Assembly (NCBI RefSeq): GCF_900458815.1
Contig: NZ_UHDZ01000001.1
Coordinates: 1,984,001-2,048,000 of the forward strand
Direction of reading: 5' to 3'
DNA length: 64,000 bases
From: Staphylococcus saccharolyticus
Lineage (GTDB): Bacteria; Bacillota; Bacilli; Staphylococcales; Staphylococcaceae
The first letter of the stretch is position 1; every line of letters begins with the position of its first letter. A program made the position numbers and the translations under genes. This document shows, one piece after another, positions 19,183 through 28,597 of the stretch. The notes under the pieces were generated by a model. That model did not search any database. It was given only the letters and a program-made list of their open reading frames with translations, and was not told the origin of the DNA.

Positions 19183-19857
19183 ATGATTAAAAAAGAAGAT
19201 ATTGTTGCCGATGTTGTAATAGATTATCCTAAAAGTGCAGATATATTTAGACATGCTGAAATAGATTTTTGTTGTGGTGGTCAAGAAAGTATTGCTTCTG
19301 CTGTCAATCATAAACTAAATACTGACTTAAATTCTTTATTAAATAAGTTGAATAATATAGATATTGCAGAAAGCAATAGTACAATTAACCCTAAATTTTT
19401 AAATGTTGAATCACTTATTCAGTATATACAATCAGCTTATCACGAAACACTTAGAGAAGAATTTAAAAATCTTACGCCTTACGTGACTAAATTAGCAAAA
19501 GTACATGGTACTCGTCATCCATATTTATTAAAAGTACAAGACGTATATCATCAATTTCGAGAAACTATGTTAGAACATATATGTAAAGAAGATGAAAAAG
19601 ACTTTCCCAAATTAATTCAGTATAGCCAATGACAAGATGTACAAGACATAAACATCATTTCAGAAGATTTAATTACTGACCACAATGAGGCGGGACAATT
19701 ATTACGTCTTATGAATCAAATCACATCTGATTACCAACCACCTGAAGAAGCGTGTGGAACTTGGAAACTTGTTTATCAAAAACTACAAAACGTAGAACGT
19801 CAAACACATCAACACGTACATCTTGAAAATCACGTGTTATTTAAAAAAGTGAGTTAA
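19183..19857 (+). pseudogene. scdA: Iron-sulfur cluster repair di-iron protein ScdA, premature stop
   Basis: ScdA/RIC/YtfE repairs iron-sulfur clusters damaged by NO or peroxide. The N-terminal ScdA domain with the Cys30-Cys31 pair and most of the hemerythrin-like domain are present (His87, His108, His132, Glu136 as likely di-iron ligands). Codon 150 is TGA. The same frame continues for 74 more codons with the remaining ligand region ([17 protein letters not shown]) to a TAA at 19855. The stop removes the last His and Glu ligands, so the 149-residue product should be inactive. AGGAGG precedes the ATG. Confidence 0.88.
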
Positions 19858-19888
19858 TTCAATAAGTCTTACGCACTAATTTAAATAA

Positions 19889-19918
19889 AGGAGCCGATGT
19901 TTTAAAACATCGGCTCCT
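19889..19918. terminator. Bidirectional terminator
   Basis: A perfect 30-base palindrome with half-site AGGAGCCGATGTTTT, placed between the convergent scdA and cupin genes. Confidence 0.8.
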
Positions 19919-19937
19919 ATTTAATAAGTACATTCGT

Positions 19938-20414
19938 TTAATCGGCTTGGGATATAGCTAATCTTTTTATTACCCTTTTAAATTGAGGATATTGATGATT
20001 CAAGTATTCTTGTGTCAAAAGTTCAAAATGCTCATATTCAAATCCTGGTTGACACATACATCCTACAAGACTATATCTTTCTGTTCCATCTGAAGAGGAA
20101 GCAAAAATAGTCCCTTTAGGTACACAATATTGTAAGAAATCATCGCGCTTTATATCTCTACCTAATTTAACAGTATGATATTTGCCTTTAGTTGTTATCA
20201 TATGAATCGTTAACGTCTGGCCAGCATGATAATACCATACTTCATCTGCATCGATTCTTTGAAAGTGTGATATATCATGATGTGTTAATAGAAAATAAAT
20301 ACTACTAAATGCAGCTCTTCCTTGGCTATCGTCTCGAATCGTTTCTTTAAAGTATCCGCTTTCAGGATGTGCAACTAATTCCAGTTGTTGAATCCATTCG
20401 TTAGCTGTCATCAT
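19938..20414 (-). CDS. Cupin_5 (DUF985) family protein
   Basis: 158 residues. The segments HPESGYFKETIRDD, SSIYFLLT, HFQRIDADEVWYYHAG and YSLVGCMCQPGFEYEHFEL are characteristic of DUF985 cupins (yeast YML079w-like), small beta-barrel proteins that may bind a sugar or nucleotide ligand. Its ATG overlaps the yebC stop (TAATG), so it is translationally coupled to yebC. Confidence 0.85.
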   Translation of the reverse strand: MMTANEWIQQLELVAHPESGYFKETIRDDSQGRAAFSSIYFLLTHHDISHFQRIDADEVWYYHAGQTLTIHMITTKGKYHTVKLGRDIKRDDFLQYCVPKGTIFASSSDGTERYSLVGCMCQPGFEYEHFELLTQEYLNHQYPQFKRVIKRLAISQAD

Positions 20415-21130
20415 TATTTTAAATCAACATTATGGAATACATTTTGAACATCTTCTAAATCCTCAAGTGCATCAACTAATTTTTCAAAAGTCGCTTGATC
20501 ATCTTCAGATAATTCAATATCAGTTTGAGGTAACATTTCAAATTCAGCTACTTTAAATTCTTCAACACCTGCTTCGCGTAGTGCATCTTGAACTTGTGCA
20601 AATTGATCTGGTTCAGCATATACAATTGTTAAACCATCATCGTCAACAACATCTCTAACATCAATATCTTGTTCCATTAGCGTTTCTAAAACGTCATCTA
20701 CCGATTTACCTTCAACACCAAATGTTGCTGTATGGTCAAACAAATACGCGACTGAACCTGATACGCCCATGTTTCCACCATTTTTACCAAAAGCCGCACG
20801 CACATCTGATGCCGTACGATTTACATTATTAGTTAAAGCGTCGACAATTAACATTGACCCGCTTGGACCAAATCCTTCATATCTTAAATGATCATAATTC
20901 TCTTCGCCAGCACCTTTAGCTTTACCAATGGCTCTATCGATAATATGATTAGGTACCGAATATGTTTTAGCACGTTCTAACACTAATCTTAATGCTTGAT
21001 TTGAATCTGGATTGGGTTCACCTGATTTTGCTGCTACATATATCTCTTTACCAAATTTGGCATATATTCTACTTGTATTTTTATCTTTTTGGGCTTTTTT
21101 CTCTTTAATGTTGTTCCATTTACGTCCCAT
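20414..21130 (-). CDS. YebC/PmpR family protein
   Basis: 238 residues with the family N-terminus [42 protein letters not shown] in the middle and the acidic C-terminal domain. YebC-type proteins were long called transcriptional regulators; more recent work assigns the YebC2 group a ribosome-associated role at proline-rich stretches. Which role applies here cannot be decided by eye. Cotranscribed with the downstream cupin gene. Confidence 0.93.
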   Translation of the reverse strand: MGRKWNNIKEKKAQKDKNTSRIYAKFGKEIYVAAKSGEPNPDSNQALRLVLERAKTYSVPNHIIDRAIGKAKGAGEENYDHLRYEGFGPSGSMLIVDALTNNVNRTASDVRAAFGKNGGNMGVSGSVAYLFDHTATFGVEGKSVDDVLETLMEQDIDVRDVVDDDGLTIVYAEPDQFAQVQDALREAGVEEFKVAEFEMLPQTDIELSEDDQATFEKLVDALEDLEDVQNVFHNVDLK

Positions 21131-21354
21131 ATTGTCATCTCACTTTCGTCATCTATGTTCTATATTATATATTTAGCTAGAACGTTTGTAAAATCTCATC
21201 AGCTGTGGCAAACCATTGCTATATCAATCTTTTAAACACCTTAATGTTTCTATAAATTTCAACTGACTTTTTAATTATTACATAAAAAAACTGTCATCAA
21301 AGACACTTTTCTGACGACAGCAAACTTTTTAGACATATTGTTTTAATTTTATTA

Positions 21355-21387
21355 AGTGTCGATAAAACTTTAAAAAATATCGACACT
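21355..21387 (-). terminator. Hairpin after sarX
   Basis: AGTGTCGATA pairs with TATCGACACT just beyond the sarX stop. There is no strong T-run, so termination is only likely. A second hairpin near 21290-21320 (CTGTC...GACAG) lies further downstream. Confidence 0.5.
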
Positions 21388-21394
21388 CCCTTAA

Positions 21395-21754
21395 TTAATG
21401 ACTTAAGAATTTTTCAACATCTTCAAATAAAGCATTAAACTTTGTAACGTTATCTTCATTCATATATAGGAAAATTTTCCTTTCATCTTTGGTTGACCTT
21501 ACTTTGCTGAGTTTATCTTTATCAATTAATCTACGAATCGATACTAAAAGTTTAGTTCTACTTAAGTCTAATTCACTAATAGCCGTTTTTAAAAACGATT
21601 GCATTAGTACCTGTTCTTCAAAGCAATACTTTTTGGCTAAATATAGTACAGCAAGATCATTTAATGTCAACTTATATTCTTTATCTATATATCCTGATAA
21701 CGCTTTGTAATGTTTGTAAAATTCTAGTAGCTTATTTAATTTTTGTTCATTCAA
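21395..21754 (-). CDS. sarX: SarX, SarA-family transcriptional regulator
   Basis: 119 residues, the normal SarX length when started at the TTG (TTGAATGAACAAAAA) that has GGAGG eight bases upstream. The winged-helix features of SarA proteins are present, with [37 protein letters not shown] recognition helix and wing, including the conserved DER triplet. In S. aureus SarX represses agr. It sits next to rsp on the same strand, as in S. aureus. Confidence 0.9.
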   Translation of the reverse strand: MNEQKLNKLLEFYKHYKALSGYIDKEYKLTLNDLAVLYLAKKYCFEEQVLMQSFLKTAISELDLSRTKLLVSIRRLIDKDKLSKVRSTKDERKIFLYMNEDNVTKFNALFEDVEKFLSH

Positions 21755-21869
21755 GACATGCACCTCCAAATATAAGTAGACAATGTATAATATCATTATC
21801 TTAAATATACAAAGGCTTGTCTTTGATATTTGTTTTTAATCGTTTGTCAAAATTACGAACAAACACAAT

Positions 21870-24044
21870 TTAAGTTGTGCTACGCATTTTAAATACGTTA
21901 TCTTGCTTATAGATTTTAATAAGATAAACAGCATTATATTTTAAGCTCACTTTCAATGGACTCTTTCTAAAATCATGCCCTATAATCTTTACATAAGGCC
22001 TAAAATTATCTTCAACTTTCATTAGAAACGGTGTTGACCATTTATATTTACTACGTAATTCTGGGGAAATAATGTGATTGATATTACCACTTTCATCATC
22101 TATCTTCGCAATAACGCAGATATACTCATCCGTTAAACTTTTATTATCAAAATTAATATAGACATCTACATCATTAAAATCATCAACACTAGACTCACTT
22201 TCAATTACACGCCAATCAAATAGATATAATAAATAACGATCAGTATCTTCAGTGATATTATAAAATCGTTGTTCAACTTTAGTTTGATTCATCATCCAAC
22301 TTAAATCATTAAACACAAGACCAAATGTTATTTTAAAACCATTTTTATCGAATAAATGTACAGCATTAAATAAATCAGGATGTGAAAATAAATTTAATCC
22401 AAAACCTGCAAAATTATCTTTTAGCTTAGCTACAGAACGATATAACAAAGGTGCACTATTACTTAAATCTATTTCTTCGTTATTCAGTAGCTGATGATTG
22501 ACTAAATTTAAAAACATTAACTGCTCATTGTTAAAATCAAACTGGTTTAAGTGATCTAAAACATTTTCAAGTTGCAAAATATTTTTTAAAAGTAACCCTT
22601 CATTATTATCAAGTAAATAAGGAGAAGCTAAACGTGCATTATCTATATAAAGATAGTCGAACTTTAATCTCTTAATTTGTAATTCTAGTGTTTTAAATTG
22701 AACTGGGTTATCTAACATACAGGTTATATCTAGTCCTATTTTATAATTGATTTGTAAGTTTTGCATTTTTAGTAAATTACGATAGATTTCCCTAATTCCT
22801 TTTTCATTTAAATTAAAAATAAATTGAACATTATAGTGGGTCACTAAGTTTTTATTAGCCTTTTTTAATTGTTCGAGTGCATGTGAAAAACTTTGATTTA
22901 ACTTATTAATTCTCTCAATGTTTTCAACATTAAATGCAACATGTAAATGATTTTCAATAATTACCTTACTAATCTCAATCTTTTCATCCTGAGTTAATTT
23001 GTGACTATAATGTGCTAAATGTGGCATGATGCAAAAGATAACATTTGAATCTTTGATACCTATTTTTCGAAATAACCCTTCTAAAAATAATAGTTTTATT
23101 TCTTTTATTGAATTAATTTGAATTACTGAATGAAACGTAGAAGCTCCTTTAGAATGATATTCTCCTATAATAATTTCATCATATGTATTTAATATGTTAT
23201 GAGGCATCACTGAGCATATTAATTTTTTTAAATACTCTTTGAGTTGGTGAGATATCTCGTCATCTGAACAACCATTGCACTTATTATATTTTTTCATTGT
23301 ACGGTACTCATTAGGTGTTACACTCAAATAATTTTTAAATTGTTTCGAGTACGTTGAAGCATTGCTAAAACCTAAGGTAGCACTTATTTCACTAATTGTT
23401 TTATTTGAGGTAAGTAGCATTTCTATAGACTTACTTATCTTTAATGTATCCACATATTTCTTAAAACCCATTCCTAACAAAAGATGAAATTGTGAAGATA
23501 AATTAGATTTAGATATGTATAACTTATTAGAGATGTCCTTTAACGTTAATCTTTCACTTATGTGATTATATATATAATCTAGCTCATCCTTTAAATCCCC
23601 ATAAAAAGCATACATGTATTGATCTTCAGCTATTTTTTTATCAATACTAGCCTCTTTTTCAAGCAAATGAACTATTTCATTTATGATTTCAAGTTCTTTA
23701 TCCACATTGTCATCAAGATAGTTAAGTGCAAATTGTGCTATTAAATCTTTGATTTCATTTACAGATTTAATTAAGTCAGCAGTATAGTGGTAATCGAAGA
23801 AAGAGTACCCTAATTCTGTAAACCAATCACTCGAAATATAGATTTCTAGAGTAATCCCGTTATCATTGATTCCAAACACATCCATATTATTAACAATGTA
23901 TAATTCATCCGTTAACGTTCTGTGTTTTCTGAATTGCTGAAAATGCATACTTCCCTCTATAGGACAAAACAATATTAATCCATCCTGACATCGAGTAGTA
24001 GCGTATTCATCTTTAGCAAGTATATGCAAACAGGAATTTGTCAT
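21870..24044 (-). CDS. rsp: Rsp, AraC-family global regulator
   Basis: 724 residues. An N-terminal sensing region (1-150) is followed by an AraC double helix-turn-helix (about 155-255: LTLKDISNKLYISKSNLSSQF and ISEISATLGFSNASTYSKQF) and a long C-terminal domain with glycosyl-hydrolase-like pattern, the architecture of staphylococcal Rsp. In S. aureus Rsp controls surface adhesion, haemolysis and the switch to invasive infection. Slightly longer than the roughly 700 residues I recall for S. aureus. No disruption seen. Confidence 0.9.
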   Translation of the reverse strand: MTNSCLHILAKDEYATTRCQDGLILFCPIEGSMHFQQFRKHRTLTDELYIVNNMDVFGINDNGITLEIYISSDWFTELGYSFFDYHYTADLIKSVNEIKDLIAQFALNYLDDNVDKELEIINEIVHLLEKEASIDKKIAEDQYMYAFYGDLKDELDYIYNHISERLTLKDISNKLYISKSNLSSQFHLLLGMGFKKYVDTLKISKSIEMLLTSNKTISEISATLGFSNASTYSKQFKNYLSVTPNEYRTMKKYNKCNGCSDDEISHQLKEYLKKLICSVMPHNILNTYDEIIIGEYHSKGASTFHSVIQINSIKEIKLLFLEGLFRKIGIKDSNVIFCIMPHLAHYSHKLTQDEKIEISKVIIENHLHVAFNVENIERINKLNQSFSHALEQLKKANKNLVTHYNVQFIFNLNEKGIREIYRNLLKMQNLQINYKIGLDITCMLDNPVQFKTLELQIKRLKFDYLYIDNARLASPYLLDNNEGLLLKNILQLENVLDHLNQFDFNNEQLMFLNLVNHQLLNNEEIDLSNSAPLLYRSVAKLKDNFAGFGLNLFSHPDLFNAVHLFDKNGFKITFGLVFNDLSWMMNQTKVEQRFYNITEDTDRYLLYLFDWRVIESESSVDDFNDVDVYINFDNKSLTDEYICVIAKIDDESGNINHIISPELRSKYKWSTPFLMKVEDNFRPYVKIIGHDFRKSPLKVSLKYNAVYLIKIYKQDNVFKMRSTT

Positions 24045-24321
24045 ATCTTTACCTCTTTCCCTAATTTAAATAACCTTTAAAACTTACTGTCGTTCACTTA
24101 TAACAATCAACAATTTAACACAATATGAAAAATGCATCAAAAGAACAAATAAATATATAATCATTTATTTTTTATGTATCTATTCCATCTAATTATAACG
24201 TATATAAAAAAGATGTGTTGTGAAAACAGTCCTAAGATAAAAACGTTTAAGACTTAAAACGTTCTCATTGCAGAGGAACACGACCACATCTTGAATACCA
24301 TATTATTATATGTTTAACTAC

Positions 24322-24989
24322 TTAATTTTTAAAGCGATTAGCTAAACTAAGCGTATCTTGTATTATATTTAATAAATTGATAAACAAATTAAATCCCATT
24401 TCTCTAGCTGAGAATTGACCTCTTTTCATCCTATTAAAATCGTATAACGTATAAAGTAAAAATAATAAAAAACTGATGACTGTAATAATTGTATGAAACA
24501 CTGGATTATGAATAAAAGTACCAATTAAACTTGCAATAATAAGTGCAATTAATGTTACAAATAGATATTTGCCCATACTAGATGCATCATTAATCAAGAA
24601 GTACCCTATGATTCCAAAAGCAATAAAAGCACCTATAGCAAGTAAAATATTTTTATAAAAAACTTCCGCACCTAAATTCTGTAAGTACGTCGTAAACAAT
24701 GCATAAGAAAGTAAGCCAATCACAATAGTATAAATATAAGAAATGATTAATCCATATTTACGTGCGTGCTTGCGTGCTTAATAAATAAAGTAGCTAATAA
24801 TAAGACTAACAGCCCAATTGATAAAGGTTTCCTCAATGACATGGGGACAAATTGACCAAAGTAGCACCCAATGCCAAAGATAATCCAATAATACATAAAG
24901 AATAGCCACACTTTTCCATATGCATGAGATTGATGTTTAGCCTCTGATTGACTGTTCGTATCATTTACATGTTGTGGTGTATGCGACAT
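24322..24989 (-). pseudogene. Bax-inhibitor-1-like membrane protein, off-frame by an 8-bp tandem duplication
   Basis: Two frames join into one protein of about 220 residues with seven membrane helices, resembling Bax inhibitor-1/YccA family proteins. The break is caused by two adjacent copies of GCGTGCTT (plus strand 24764-24771 and 24772-24779). Removing one copy gives KHARKYGLIISYIYTIVIG and restores a single frame. The change is therefore a slipped-strand duplication and could revert. The ATG at 24989 has an AGGAG just upstream. Confidence 0.8.
24764..24779. repeat. 8-bp tandem duplication causing a frameshift
   Basis: GCGTGCTT occurs twice in direct contact inside the Bax-inhibitor-like gene. 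Deleting one unit restores the frame, so two copies represent the off state. Confidence 0.85.
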
Positions 24990-25400
24990 AAGAGTAACTC
25001 CTTTTCAAAATAAAAAATATTAACAAATAAAAGTTTACAATATTATTTGAAATTTCAAAAGTATTTAGTTATTAAATTCTAAATATACAGAAGTTTTCGA
25101 AAATTTTATGAACTTAACCGTGATATTGTTACAATTTATATAATTTTCTTAAATCATCATTAATTAATCACCCCTTTGAAATGCTGTAGTATCAAGTTTT
25201 AAGCGTAATAGATTTCGTTAACACTAAATGTTAACAATATTACAAGATAATAACAAAGCACACAAACACAATTATTTTTGTTAGTATGGGGTACGTAGTA
25301 GTAATGTAAAAAAGTTAGGATTATTGTAGGAAACTTGTGGGGACAATTGTCTACATAATAAAACATAGTAATTTATTTATACAAATAAGGAGGAGTTACT

Positions 25401-26201
25401 TTGAAAAAGTTAGCCTTTGCAATAACAGCCGCTTCAGGTGCAGCAGCAGTTCTATCTCATCATGATGCTGAAGCTTCTACACAACATAAAGTTCAGTCAG
25501 GAGAATCTTTATGGAGTATTGCTCAAAAGTACAATACTTCAGTAGATAGCATTAAGCAAAACAATAATTTAAATAATAATATGGTGTTCCCAGGACAAGT
25601 TATTAATGTAGGTAGAAGTGGTTCACAAAGTTCTAGTTCAAACACTTCTTCTGGTTCAGCTTCCTCACACACTGTTCAAGCTGGAGAATCTTTAAATATC
25701 ATTGCGAATAAATATGGTGTATCAGTTGACGCTTTAATGAAAGCCAACAATTTAAATGGTTATTTAATTATGCCTAACCAACAACTTACTATTCCTAATG
25801 GTGGATCTGGTTCAGGTTCAGGTGATGTTGCTACTCAAACCGGTAGCAATTATAATTCACCTACATTCAACCATCAAAATTTATATACTTCTGGTCAATG
25901 TACATGGTATGTTTTTGACAGACGTTCACAAGCTGGTAAACCAATTAGTACTTACTGGTCAGATGCTAAATATTGGGCATCTAATGCATCAAATGATGGA
26001 TACCAAGTAAACAATTCCCCTGCTGTTGGTTCAATCATGCAAAGCACACCTGGTCCTTATGGACATGTTGCTTATGTTGAACGTGTCAATGCCGATGGTA
26101 GTATTTTAATTTCTGAAATGAATTATACAAACGGACCTTATAACACAGATTATCGTACAATTCCAGCTTCAGAAATATCTTTATATGCATATATTCATTA
26201 A
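25401..26201 (+). CDS. Secreted LysM-CHAP cell wall hydrolase (SsaA/Sle1-like)
   Basis: 266 residues: signal peptide (1-26, cleavage after DAEA), two LysM peptidoglycan-binding domains (about 27-70 and 88-131), a Gly/Ser-rich linker and a C-terminal CHAP amidase/endopeptidase domain (about 160-266) with catalytic Cys in SGQCTWYVFDRR and His in YGHVAYVE. It likely cleaves peptide cross-bridges or amide bonds at cell separation. AGGAGG precedes the ATG. The 410-base upstream gap (24990-25400) holds no other gene; in S. aureus such genes are WalKR-controlled, but I found no site with the right TGTWAH spacing. Confidence 0.93.
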   Translation: MKKLAFAITAASGAAAVLSHHDAEASTQHKVQSGESLWSIAQKYNTSVDSIKQNNNLNNNMVFPGQVINVGRSGSQSSSSNTSSGSASSHTVQAGESLNIIANKYGVSVDALMKANNLNGYLIMPNQQLTIPNGGSGSGSGDVATQTGSNYNSPTFNHQNLYTSGQCTWYVFDRRSQAGKPISTYWSDAKYWASNASNDGYQVNNSPAVGSIMQSTPGPYGHVAYVERVNADGSILISEMNYTNGPYNTDYRTIPASEISLYAYIH

Positions 26202-26219
26202 TTAATATACAAAAATAGT

Positions 26220-26258
26220 ACCGACAAGGAACTCTATCCTTCCTTGTCGGTATTTTTT
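26220..26258 (+). terminator. Terminator after LysM-CHAP gene
   Basis: ACCGACAAGGA pairs with TCCTTGTCGGT, followed by TATTTTTTAT. Confidence 0.85.
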
Positions 26259-26330
26259 ATTCGTACTTTTCTCTTTAGTATACGTGTTTAAAAGTTTAAA
26301 AATCATCAATATGTTCTAAACATAAAAGAA

Positions 26331-26370
26331 GCCACTCCATGGTTGATGATTTCAAACTTTATTGAGTGGC
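26331..26370 (-). terminator. Terminator of the pit operon
   Basis: GCCACTC and GAGTGGC form a short stem with TTCTTTT following on the minus strand, downstream of the phosphate transporter gene. Confidence 0.55.
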
Positions 26371-26428
26371 ATTTTATTTAGTTATATAACATAATCTATT
26401 ATAGCTTATTGTGATATATGTTATATCT

Positions 26429-27439
26429 TTATTTTAAGAATAGATGAAGAATAAAATAAATAATACCTGCTAATACCGCAGAAATTGGTAATGTAATAAC
26501 CCATGTAATAACCATTCGCTGTGCCGTGCTCCATTTAACACCTTTTGCACGGTTTGAAGCCCCTACACCTAGAATAGATGAAGACACAACATGCGTAGTT
26601 GATAATGGGAAATGTAACGATGACGCTACGAAAATTGTAAGTGCTGAAGAAAGGTCAGCAGCAGCACCATTGGCAGGACGAATCTTCATGATATTACCAC
26701 CAACTGTTTTGATGATTTTCCAACCACCTACAGCCGTACCTAACCCCATAGCTGTTGCACAAGCGATTTTTACCCACATGTGTGGCTCAACACTTGAACC
26801 ATCTTGTAAGTTACCTACAATTAAGGCTAAAGTGATAATCCCCATTGATTTCTGAGCATCATTTGTACCATGTGAAAATGATTGTAATGCTGCAGTAAAA
26901 ACTTGGAAAAATCTAAAATTACGATTCGCGCGTGTTAAATTAGAATTTTTAAACACAATCTTAACGATAGAGTACATAATGAAACCAACACAGAATGCGA
27001 TAATAGGCGAAATAATTAACACTATAATTATTTTTGTAAAACCTTGATAATGTAAAACAGCAAAAGATCCTTGAGATGCTATAGCTGCACCAGCAATAGA
27101 CCCAATTAACGCATGTGATGATGAACTTGGAATACCATATAACCAAGTGACTAAATTCCAAATAATTGCTGCAAGAATAGCAGCTAGAACTACCACTAAA
27201 CCGTGTTGTAACTTGAATGGATCAACGATATCTTTCGTAATGGTTCCAGCAACACCTGTAAATGTTAAAGCACCAACAAAGTTCATAATTGCCGCTAACA
27301 AAATAGCTCTTCTTGGTGTTAAGGCTCTTGTAGAAACCGCAGTTGCAACAGCATTGGCAGTGTCATGGAAACCATTGATAAAGTCAAATACTAATGAAAA
27401 TATAACTATAGCTATCGTGACGATTAAAATATATGACAT
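26429..27439 (-). CDS. pitA: Low-affinity inorganic phosphate transporter, PiT family
   Basis: 336 residues, polytopic. The PiT signatures are clear: FDFINGFHDTANAVATAVSTRAL near the N-terminus and SHGTNDAQKSMGIITLAL near residue 190, the duplicated GFHDTAN/SHGTNDAQ motifs of phosphate permeases. Imports phosphate, or metal-phosphate complexes, with protons. It is 14 bases downstream of a DUF47 gene, the usual partner, and shares its transcript. Confidence 0.93.
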   Translation of the reverse strand: MSYILIVTIAIVIFSLVFDFINGFHDTANAVATAVSTRALTPRRAILLAAIMNFVGALTFTGVAGTITKDIVDPFKLQHGLVVVLAAILAAIIWNLVTWLYGIPSSSSHALIGSIAGAAIASQGSFAVLHYQGFTKIIIVLIISPIIAFCVGFIMYSIVKIVFKNSNLTRANRNFRFFQVFTAALQSFSHGTNDAQKSMGIITLALIVGNLQDGSSVEPHMWVKIACATAMGLGTAVGGWKIIKTVGGNIMKIRPANGAAADLSSALTIFVASSLHFPLSTTHVVSSSILGVGASNRAKGVKWSTAQRMVITWVITLPISAVLAGIIYFILHLFLK

Positions 27440-27453
27440 AAATGAGGACTCCT

Positions 27454-28071
27454 TTAGCTATTTTTCATGATTATAGTTTCAAAATTATTAGCAACTGTTT
27501 GACACTTATCTGCTATTTCTTCCATGCTTTGATAAATATCTTTAATTTTAATTAATGTGATTGAATCCGTTTCACTATTGAAGATATGTTTCATTGACTG
27601 TCTTAAGATACCGTCACAGTTTGTTTCAAATTCTTTGATATTAATAGAATGTATACGCATATGAGATAACTTTTTGTCTACTAATAAACCTACAGCTAAT
27701 TTCATTTCCGCGACTGCCTTTTGTATATTTTCAACAAATTCTGCCATATATTCATCTGTATATTCAATAGAATACATTTCAAACATAGCAGACGTTTCTT
27801 CCATTGCATCTAAAACATCGTCTATTGCATTACATAAAGATAAGATATCTTCACGTTCGATTGGTGTAATAAACGTTTGATTTAAGTCAGTGATAACTTG
27901 ATGCATTAATTCATCACCATGTGACTCATATGTTTTAATACTATCAGAATAAGCTTTTAAATCTAGGTGCGTGTTAAAATCCATTTTGCCGAATTCAATT
28001 GCTGCACGATCTAAGTTGAATACCATTTCTTCTAATTGAACCATGAACTTATCCTTTTTCTTACTAAACAT
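27454..28071 (-). CDS. DUF47/PhoU-like accessory protein of the phosphate transporter
   Basis: 205 residues, all helical, in the DUF47 (TIGR00153, YkaA) family of PhoU-like proteins. The segment EREDILSLCNAIDDVLDAMEE is the characteristic metal-binding-like helix. It is encoded just before the PiT transporter, and such pairs are thought to regulate phosphate uptake. Confidence 0.9.
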   Translation of the reverse strand: MFSKKKDKFMVQLEEMVFNLDRAAIEFGKMDFNTHLDLKAYSDSIKTYESHGDELMHQVITDLNQTFITPIEREDILSLCNAIDDVLDAMEETSAMFEMYSIEYTDEYMAEFVENIQKAVAEMKLAVGLLVDKKLSHMRIHSINIKEFETNCDGILRQSMKHIFNSETDSITLIKIKDIYQSMEEIADKCQTVANNFETIIMKNS

Positions 28072-28301
28072 TCAAAAATCCTCCATTTTGAGCGATTGTC
28101 ACCAATCACATCTATAAATTTTTATTTCATAAGACAAGTAGTTGAGCAACTTATTTACAATTATCGAATAAAGTTATAGACCATTCTGTTATTGTAAAAA
28201 ATATGTAAATTTATTATAAAGCATAAGTTGGTTGATGTTCTCAAATATAACGTTTTGTCCCTACTCGAAAATATCACAAAATTTACATAACTACAATTAT
28301 A

Positions 28302-28318
28302 TTTACAAATTCTTAACA
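28302..28318. promoter_or_regulatory. Weak PhoP-box candidate
   Basis: TTTACA, five bases, TTAACA matches two units of the TTWACA direct-repeat PhoP box with the right 11-base period. It lies about 230 bases upstream of the DUF47-pit operon. Only two units are convincing and the DNA is AT-rich, so chance is a real possibility. The rest of the 28072-28490 gap shows nothing else recognisable. Confidence 0.25.
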
Positions 28319-28495
28319 AACAAGAAACTTAATTTTTACATAACTGTTTTGACCTTCATTCCCTAACCAATCACATATCGATAAATCATCAATTAATGAA
28401 CTACAATTTAAAAATAACTATGGACTAAGCACTTTTATAAATCATTGTAAGTTTACATTACGAGTTAATGCCTAATAATTATTATCCATATAAAA

Positions 28496-28538
28496 AAGGT
28501 ACTTAAATGATGATTAAGTCATTCCATTTAAGTACCTT
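28496..28538 (-). terminator. Terminator of graXRS-vraFG
   Basis: AAGGTACTTAAATG pairs with CATTTAAGTACCTT, with a T-run on the minus strand side after vraG. Confidence 0.8.
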
Positions 28539-28597
28539 ATCTTACAATTTCATTCAATCAGTGCCTACAATACGTCTATTTCTTTAAATTATAATAA

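Noticed and set aside
25000..25400. WalR binding site upstream of the LysM-CHAP gene
   Set aside because: Several TGTWA-like words occur but none with the required five-base spacing.
28302..28318. PhoP-box repeats as a firm regulatory site for the pit operon
   Set aside because: Only two TTWACA units have the right period and the region is very AT-rich; kept only as a low-confidence candidate.
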